Of a stretch of 11,505 bases of DNA, positions 7,270-11,505 are shown in pieces. A model generated the notes under the pieces. That model had not been told where the DNA came from. It worked only from the letters and a program-made list of their open reading frames with translations, and ran no database searches. Source of the DNA: Bacteroidota bacterium (lineage in GTDB: Bacteria > Bacteroidota > Ignavibacteria > Ignavibacteriales > Melioribacteraceae). The position numbers and the translations under genes were made by a program. The stretch is from NCBI GenBank assembly GCA_023381535.1, contig JAMCSN010000005.1, positions 1 to 11,505 of the forward strand, given 5' to 3'. Position 1 is the stretch's first letter. Each line of letters starts with the position of its first letter.

Positions 7270-9009
7270 TTATTCAGATTTATAAAGAATCTTTCCACCC
7301 ACAATTGTATAAAGTACCTTTGTGTTTGGAATTTGATCATCAGGACACGTTAACAAATCATTAGACAGCACTACCAAATCTGCAAGTTTGCCGACTTTTA
7401 TCGAGCCCTTAATGTTCTCTTCGAACGCGGCATAAGCGCCGTGAATTGTATACGATTTAAGCGCTTCCATACGCGACATTTTCTGCTTAGGAAAAAATGT
7501 TGAACCGTCTGCGAGCTTTCGTGTGACCGACGCGTAAAAACATTTTATAGGATCGACGTCTTCCACCGGTGCATCTGTGCTGTTACAAACCGTGGCGCCG
7601 CTATCAATTAATTTTTTCCAAACATACGCGCCTTCTTCCGCCCGTTTGAGTCCAATTCTTTCAACAACAAAAGTTGCATCCGAAGTGCAATGAATTCCCT
7701 GCATTGCCGCAATAACTCCAAGTTTTGCAAAACGTGGAATGTCTTCCGGCGAAAGATGCTGCGCGTGTTCAATCCGCCAGCGTAAATCTTTTCCCGAAGG
7801 GATGGATTCCCATTTGTCGGGATGTTTGTTAAAAACGCTTTCATACAGATTTAGAATTTCTCTGTTTCCTCTATCGCCGATAGCATGAATACACATCTGG
7901 AATCCGTTTGCAATCGCCAACTCGGAAATTTCTCTCAGCGTGCTTAACGGAGTTACGTTTGAACCGGTGCTGTTTGGCATATCGGTATAAGGTTCAAGCA
8001 TCCATGCGCCTCGCGAACCGAGCGCACCATCGATATATTGTTTGATCGACCGCACAGTTAAATGATTATCACCGTAACCTATCACGTAATAATCTTTCAA
8101 TTTTTTTTTCATGTTATCCAAAGAATCGCCAATCATAACATAAAGCCGTACGGGAATTTTATTTGAGTCGGCAAGCTGTTTCATTATATCTATAATTTCG
8201 AAAGGTTCTCCAGCATCGGTAAACGATGTAACGCCTTTCTTCAAACAATCATTTGCGGCAAGATTCATTTGCCTAACATAGTCGGCACGTATTTCATCGG
8301 GAGTTCTCTTCGCAAGATAATCTTCGTAATATTTTCGAATAAGCTGTTCGGCATTTTCCTCAAAGACACCAATAGGATTTCCAAGAGAATCACGAACAAT
8401 TGTTCCGCCTTCCGGATCGGGAGTAAATCTATTGACGCCTGCAATTTGCATCGCTTTTGCGTTTGCGAAAACCGCATGCCCGCTTGCGTGCGTTAACATC
8501 ACGGGATTATTCGGTGTTGCTTTACTAAGTTCGTTATGAATTGGATATCCTTCAACATTCGGATTAGGTTTCGGATCAAATTTTTCCTGATGCCATCCCC
8601 GGCCGATTATCCAGTCGCCGTAACGGCTGTGATCGGCAGCTCGCGCGACCATTTCAATAACTTCATCCCAATTTTTTGCAGTGTGCAAATCCAACATCTG
8701 TTTCGAATTCCCGAGTCCAAGGAAGTGCGCATGGCTTTCTATAAATCCCGGCATAACAAATTTTCCGTTCAAATCGATTACCTGAGTTGAGTCTCCGATG
8801 TATTGTTTTATCTCGCCTCTTGAACCGACGGCAATAATTTTTTCGCCAAGAATTGCAACAGCTTCTGCATTGGGATTCGAATCATCTACCGTTGCAATTA
8901 TGCCGTTTGTTAAAACCAGATCTGCGTGTTTACCCACTTTTTTCTCTCCACAACTTATTAACGCTACAGCAATGAAGATTGATAGAATCACTTTTAAAAA
9001 TTTATTCAT
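7270..9009 (-). CDS. Lipoprotein amidohydrolase, YtcJ-like (amidohydrolase family 3)
   Basis: A 579-residue metal-dependent hydrolase anchored in the envelope. The ATG at 9009 opens a lipoprotein signal peptide with lipobox LISC (C20). The TIM-barrel enzyme shows the expected metal and active-site residues: HxH at H93/H95 (FIESHAHFLGLG), K323 in SIKQYIDGALGSRGAW (likely carboxylated lysine), H375 in CIHAIGDRG, H415 in RIEHAQH and D479 in NSTDAPVED. The small beta-sandwich is formed from both termini (VLTNGIIATVD near 32-42 and KLADLVVLSND at 541-551). Relatives act on exocyclic amides or related C-N bonds, but the substrate cannot be read from sequence. A longer frame from TTG at 9045 would put 12 basic residues before the signal peptide and is rejected. 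The start overlaps the read-through end of the eamA frame as ATGAATAA, supporting coupling with truA-eamA. Confidence 0.92.
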   Translation of the reverse strand: MNKFLKVILSIFIAVALISCGEKKVGKHADLVLTNGIIATVDDSNPNAEAVAILGEKIIAVGSRGEIKQYIGDSTQVIDLNGKFVMPGFIESHAHFLGLGNSKQMLDLHTAKNWDEVIEMVARAADHSRYGDWIIGRGWHQEKFDPKPNPNVEGYPIHNELSKATPNNPVMLTHASGHAVFANAKAMQIAGVNRFTPDPEGGTIVRDSLGNPIGVFEENAEQLIRKYYEDYLAKRTPDEIRADYVRQMNLAANDCLKKGVTSFTDAGEPFEIIDIMKQLADSNKIPVRLYVMIGDSLDNMKKKLKDYYVIGYGDNHLTVRSIKQYIDGALGSRGAWMLEPYTDMPNSTGSNVTPLSTLREISELAIANGFQMCIHAIGDRGNREILNLYESVFNKHPDKWESIPSGKDLRWRIEHAQHLSPEDIPRFAKLGVIAAMQGIHCTSDATFVVERIGLKRAEEGAYVWKKLIDSGATVCNSTDAPVEDVDPIKCFYASVTRKLADGSTFFPKQKMSRMEALKSYTIHGAYAAFEENIKGSIKVGKLADLVVLSNDLLTCPDDQIPNTKVLYTIVGGKILYKSE

Positions 9010-9061
9010 GATCAAATCCCGCAATAACCTTCTTTTGCTTTTCAAAATCTTCCGGACGTGT
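9002..9061 (-). pseudogene. Untranslated in-frame tail of eamA after a probable nonsense stop
   Basis: Directly after the eamA TAA (9064-9062) the same frame stays open for 19 codons, TRPEDFEKQKKVIAGFDHE, then ends at TAA 9004-9002. The peptide is charged and hydrophilic, as expected for a cytoplasmic tail after the last helix. Its end overlaps the amidohydrolase ATG as ATGAATAA, a classic coupled junction. The simplest reading is that the ancestral gene ended at 9002 and a single-base change made the present stop. Chance open frame of 19 codons is possible on length alone; the exact junction is the stronger evidence. Confidence 0.5.
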
Positions 9062-9958
9062 TTATTTCCGATTTACCAAGACAACGCCGCCGATAATTAC
9101 AAGTCCGCTCAAAAGTGTTATCAATGTAATTTTTTCATCCAGCAAAATCCAAGAACCGAAAAAAGTCACGAACGGCTCTATATATAGGAATGCACCGACA
9201 CGCGATGCCGGCATTTCTGCTAACGATTGCGCCCACAGCGTGTATGCTACGCCGGAACAAAAAACGCCAAGAAACAAAATTGACATCCATCCGCTAAAAG
9301 AAAGGTGCTCTAAGGCATTTATGTTGTGCTGATTAATTGTAACCGGCGCAAGTACAATTGCAACCACCGTAAATAAATAAAGCGTTGTCATAAGCGGCGA
9401 ATAATTAAGCGTGGCACGTTTGCTGACCATAGAATAAACCGCCCACGTAACAGAACTTCCTATAATCAGTAAGTCGCCCTCGTTTTTTATAAAATCCAGA
9501 GAAGAAAAATCTCCTTTGCTTACCAGCAGAAACAGTCCTGCAAAGGAAAGAACTATTCCAAGCGTCTGATGCTTAACAATTTTCTCTTTGAAAAAAATCA
9601 TTGCAAGGATTGTCATGAAGACCGGCGTTATGCCTATTATCCATCCCGTGTGAGAAGCGGTGGTCCATTGAAGTCCGGTAACTTGAATCCATAAATGAAA
9701 ACATGCAATCAGTCCGAGAAGAAGAACCCATTTATGGTCATGCCAGGTAATTGCAAAACTTTTCTTTTGTTTAACGGCAATGAACATTAAAAATGAAATG
9801 CCCAGAAGCTGGCGAACAAAAACAATTACAACCGGAGTTACTTCGTTAAGCGCATTTTTGGTCGCAATAAACGATAGCCCCCAAACGAAAACGGCAAAGA
9901 GCGGTTTCCAGTATTTGGTTATTTGTGATTTGTCGTTGGCGATTAGTGTCTTGCTCAT
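9062..9958 (-). CDS. EamA/DMT-superfamily transporter (10-helix drug/metabolite exporter)
   Basis: A 298-residue inner-membrane protein with two EamA repeats and about ten hydrophobic helices. Typical features are FVWGLSFIATKNAL (24-37) in helix 1, TPVFMTILAMIFFKEKI (111-127) closing the first repeat, TWAVYSMVSKRA (171-182) opening the second, and EPFVTFFGSWILLDEKIT (261-278) near the end. Family members export amino acids, metabolites or drugs; the substrate is not predictable here. Its ATG overlaps the truA TGA by four bases (ATGA, 9955-9958), so translation is probably coupled to truA; the purine-rich AAGAGG lies directly against the ATG, too close to be an ordinary ribosome site. The present stop at 9062 seems premature: the frame continues for 19 more codons up to the next gene. 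Loss of this tail should leave all helices intact, so the protein may still work. Confidence 0.9.
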   Translation of the reverse strand: MSKTLIANDKSQITKYWKPLFAVFVWGLSFIATKNALNEVTPVVIVFVRQLLGISFLMFIAVKQKKSFAITWHDHKWVLLLGLIACFHLWIQVTGLQWTTASHTGWIIGITPVFMTILAMIFFKEKIVKHQTLGIVLSFAGLFLLVSKGDFSSLDFIKNEGDLLIIGSSVTWAVYSMVSKRATLNYSPLMTTLYLFTVVAIVLAPVTINQHNINALEHLSFSGWMSILFLGVFCSGVAYTLWAQSLAEMPASRVGAFLYIEPFVTFFGSWILLDEKITLITLLSGLVIIGGVVLVNRK

Positions 9959-10908
9959 CCTCTTAATCTTGCTCTTTCGATTGATCTGATCTTTATTGTG
10001 CTTTCAAAATCCTTCTCAATTTTTTCATTGTCGTACAAAACTTTTTCTAAGAATAAACCCGATGGCGGTGCGGTGTATTTTGCCGGAGTGGGTGAATCAT
10101 GCTCTAGAAAATATTTTAAGTCTTTCTCGGAAAGTTTTCCTCGTCCAATCTCGGCAAGCACGCCAACCATTCTTCGGACCATTTTCCATAAAAAATGCGA
10201 ACCGATTATTCGGATCAGAATTAAATCGCCTTCTTCTTTCAGCTGAACGTCTTCAATCAAAACCTTTGTTGATTTCTCTTCATCGTCCTTATCCGAGAAT
10301 GATTTGAAATCGTGCATGCCGATAAAAAGTTGTGACGCTTTGCGCATCTTTTCAAAATTCAATTCATCTTTAATCCACCAGACAAATGATTTGCCGAACG
10401 CAGTACGCCTTCTGGAAATTTGATAAATGTAGCTTCTGCTTTTGGCGTCGTGCCGAGCATGAAATTCATGCCCGCCTCCTCTAGCAGTCGAAGTAGGCAG
10501 GCGGGTTGGATGAGCTTTCTCAACTTCAATTATGTTAATGTCGGAAGGAAGCTCGTCGTTAAATTTCATTCGGATAATTTCCGGCGCAAGCATTGTCTTC
10601 ACATCTAGATGCGCAACCTGACATAAGGCATGAACACCGGCATCTGTTCTGCCCGAACCGTAAATTTCCACGCACTCGCCTCTAAAAATTTTTTCGGCTA
10701 TTTCCAGCAGTTTACCTTGAACGGTTTTACTGTTGCGCTGCATCTGCCAGCCGCTGTAACGCGTTCCTTCGTATTCTATATATAGTTTGAATCTGCTCAA
10801 CTTATTTCCCTTAGTTCCAAGAAATCCGGCGTTTTTATCTATATCTTCTTGGGTGATTAGACCTTTTCTTCCGCGACCTTTCTTTGACGTTGTTTTTGTT
10901 GTTTCCAT
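9955..10908 (-). CDS. truA: tRNA pseudouridine(38-40) synthase TruA with in-frame palindromic insertion
   Basis: A 317-residue enzyme that converts uridines 38-40 of the tRNA anticodon stem-loop to pseudouridine. Catalytic D89 lies in YGSGRTDAGVHA (83-94). Other family motifs are IEYEGTRYSGWQ (44-55), FHARHDAKSRSYIYQI (149-164), MHDFKSFS (198-205) and IGSHFLWKMVRRMVG (235-249). The protein is longer than the usual 245-275 residues for two reasons. First, a basic lead of about 36 residues (containing KKGRGRKG) precedes the domain; a TTG at 10800 with AAGGGA six bases upstream could start a 281-residue form. Second, residues about 134-146 (PTRLPTSTARGGG) are an insertion just before FHAR: E. 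coli TruA has about 11 residues between the DI of LPDDI and FHAR, while here there are 24. The insertion is encoded by a palindrome. It lies before the FHARHDA motif, probably in a loop, so activity may be kept. Confidence 0.95.
   Translation of the reverse strand: METTKTTSKKGRGRKGLITQEDIDKNAGFLGTKGNKLSRFKLYIEYEGTRYSGWQMQRNSKTVQGKLLEIAEKIFRGECVEIYGSGRTDAGVHALCQVAHLDVKTMLAPEIIRMKFNDELPSDINIIEVEKAHPTRLPTSTARGGGHEFHARHDAKSRSYIYQISRRRTAFGKSFVWWIKDELNFEKMRKASQLFIGMHDFKSFSDKDDEEKSTKVLIEDVQLKEEGDLILIRIIGSHFLWKMVRRMVGVLAEIGRGKLSEKDLKYFLEHDSPTPAKYTAPPSGLFLEKVLYDNEKIEKDFESTIKIRSIERARLRG
10471..10509 (-). repeat. GC-rich palindromic element inserted in frame within truA
   Basis: A 39-base block encoding PTRLPTSTARGGG. 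Inverted arms CCCGCCT (10471-10477) and AGGCGGG (10499-10505) are perfect; adding CCT (10478-10480) with AGG (10495-10497) and one bulged C gives a 10-bp stem. The core 10471-10505 has 24 G/C of 35, far above its surroundings. ATG (10468-10470) and ATG (10510-10512) flank it directly, as a possible 3-base target duplication. The length is a multiple of three and no stop is introduced. It resembles in style, not sequence, the Rickettsia palindromic elements found inside genes. Confidence 0.65.
10798..10812 (-). promoter_or_regulatory. Possible internal ribosome site and TTG start for a shorter TruA
   Basis: AAGGGA (10812-10807) lies six bases before TTG (10800-10798). Starting there gives a protein beginning (M)SRFKLYIEYEG, which matches the normal N-terminus of TruA. 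The ATG at 10908 has no visible Shine-Dalgarno. The upstream 36 codons are open and protein-like, so I keep the longer start but regard this as a real alternative. Confidence 0.35.
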
Positions 10909-10934
10909 TTTACAAAAAAGAATTTATTTTATTG

Positions 10935-10942
10935 CAAACATA
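10935..10942 (-). promoter_or_regulatory. Candidate Bacteroidota-type -7 element for truA
   Basis: TATGTTTG on the minus strand matches the TAnnTTTG -7 consensus described for Bacteroidota, 26 bases before the truA ATG. The matching -33 TTTG is absent about 19 bases upstream. Whether this organism uses that consensus is unknown. Confidence 0.22.
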
Positions 10943-10943
10943 A

Positions 10944-10949
10944 TATAAT
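10944..10949 (+). promoter_or_regulatory. -10 box (TATAAT) of the rightward unit (remnant plus GH43)
   Basis: A perfect TATAAT lies 23 bases before the ATG at 10973, which also has a strong AAAGGAGAA ribosome site. No good -35 hexamer is seen at 16-18 bases spacing. It sits in the 64-base divergent gap between truA and the DUF1801-like stub, and probably now drives the GH43 gene. Confidence 0.42.
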
Positions 10950-10972
10950 CTTCGCGTAAAGGAGAATTTCTC

Positions 10973-11038
10973 ATGGCCAAAAAAGATCCGCGAGTTGATG
11001 CTTACATATCAAAGTCTACCGATTTTGCTAAACATTAA
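10973..11038 (+). pseudogene. 5' stub of a DUF1801/YdeI-OmpD-associated family gene
   Basis: A 21-codon frame, MAKKDPRVDAYISKSTDFAKH, then TAA. The sequence matches the typical first 20 residues of DUF1801 / YdeI-OmpD-associated proteins, which usually continue FAKPILxHLRxIVH and run well over 100 residues. Here the frame stops right after FAKH; beyond the TAA the same frame reads KIVND, like the family's next segment with a few codons lost, and then meets the ATG of the GH43 gene. It keeps a TATAAT and a near-ideal ribosome site (AAAGGAGAA, seven bases before ATG), so the control region is intact while the gene is gone. The family match is from memory of the N-terminal motif. A functional leader peptide is the less likely alternative. 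Confidence 0.6.
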
Positions 11039-11053
11039 AAAATAGTGAACGAC

Positions 11054-11505
11054 ATGAAACATTCTTTGCTTTCAAACTTTTTCTTCATCCTTTTATTTCC
11101 CGCACTAATTCTTGCGCAGGAGATTAATCAAAAAACCTACTGCAATCCGGTTGATATCAACTACCGATACAATTGGGAACAGATCAACGATAAAATATCA
11201 TATCGAAGCGGCGCAGACCCGGTAATAGTAAATCACAACGGAGAATATTTTTTGTTCGTTACCATTTCCGGCGGTTACTGGCACTCAAAAGATTTAGTCA
11301 ATTGGAAATTTATTGAGCCGAACAAATGGCCTGCGGAAGATATCTGCGCGCCGGCAGCACTTTCAGTCCGAGATACACTTTACCTTTTTCAATCAACTTT
11401 CAAGCAGCGGCCGATTTACTTTTCCACCGAACCGGAAAAAGGCAAGCTGAAATATTTCAATCGATGGATGCCGTTGCTTCCGGATACAATTGGTCCGTGG
11501 GATCC
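11054..11505 (+). CDS. Secreted glycoside hydrolase, GH43-like (five-bladed propeller), 3' truncated by window
   Basis: The first 150 codons of an exported glycosidase. A signal peptide (1-21, ending ALILA) is followed by CNPVDINYRYNW and RSGADPVIVNHNGEYFLF (51-68); the Asp of ADPV (D55) is the usual general base of GH43/GH32-clan propellers. Further blade-like motifs are YWHSKDLVNWKFI (75-87), WPAEDICAPAALSVRDTLYL (92-111), PIYFSTEPEKG (120-130) and GPWD near the cut end. Family members release arabinose or xylose from plant polysaccharides, but the general acid Glu lies beyond the window, so substrate cannot be judged. The ATG at 11054 has no strong ribosome site and lies 15 bases after the stub's stop, so the gene probably depends on the promoter at 10944. 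Confidence 0.85.
   Translation, partial: MKHSLLSNFFFILLFPALILAQEINQKTYCNPVDINYRYNWEQINDKISYRSGADPVIVNHNGEYFLFVTISGGYWHSKDLVNWKFIEPNKWPAEDICAPAALSVRDTLYLFQSTFKQRPIYFSTEPEKGKLKYFNRWMPLLPDTIGPWD

Noticed and set aside
9010..9045. Upstream TTG start adding 12 residues to the amidohydrolase
   Set aside because: It would bury the lipoprotein signal peptide behind a basic lead, and this stretch is better explained as the eamA tail in another frame.
11500..11505. Window ends exactly on a BamHI site (GGATCC)
   Set aside because: Another GGATCC occurs within amt near 1367, so the window is not a complete-digest fragment; probably coincidence.

Overview
The window looks like chromosomal DNA from a member of the Ignavibacteria / Bacteroidota-Chlorobiota group. 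Two secreted proteins carry C-terminal type A sorting domains of the type IX secretion system (T9SS) with the motif NYPNPFNPSTKISFSLP, which is very common in Ignavibacteria. The gaps are AT-rich, and there is a TPR-type sensor kinase of the kind frequent in this group. The assignment is inferred from protein style, not from a marker-gene phylogeny.

Layout. Positions 1-1862 read rightward: the C-terminal end of an outer-membrane beta-barrel protein, then a complete ammonium transporter (amt) whose catalytic-pore residues are all present. A nested hairpin follows. From 10908 down to 1970 everything reads leftward: truA (tRNA pseudouridine synthase), an EamA-type exporter overlapping truA by 4 bases, a lipoprotein amidohydrolase of the YtcJ type, a TPR histidine kinase, its NarL/FixJ-type response regulator, two tandem T9SS-secreted proteins (one an Asp-box propeller, one unknown), and the 3' part of a small membrane protein with no start codon. 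From 10944 the DNA reads rightward again: a good -10 box, a 21-codon stub of a DUF1801/YdeI-like gene, and the first 150 codons of a secreted GH43-type glycosidase cut by the window end.

How the genes fit together. truA, eamA and the amidohydrolase are probably one transcript. The kinase and regulator are a cognate pair, and their nearest downstream genes are the two T9SS proteins, so these are the first candidates for their regulon (inference). The porin end next to amt suggests an outer- plus inner-membrane ammonium uptake pair.

Most unusual points. (1) truA carries an in-frame insertion of about 13 codons that is a GC-rich palindrome flanked by a 3-base repeat, resembling the protein-coding palindromic elements of Rickettsia. 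(2) The EamA gene seems to have lost a 19-residue tail to a stop codon: the frame stays open after the stop and ends in an ATGAATAA overlap with the next gene. (3) Two further gene remnants lie at gene borders (1970-2170 and 10973-11038). (4) Several GC-rich dyads sit in the short gaps (1882-1939, 4653-4694, 5427-5439). No CRISPR array, tRNA, rRNA, transposase or complete defence system was seen. There is no gene-free stretch longer than 300 bases; the longest is 4531-4731.
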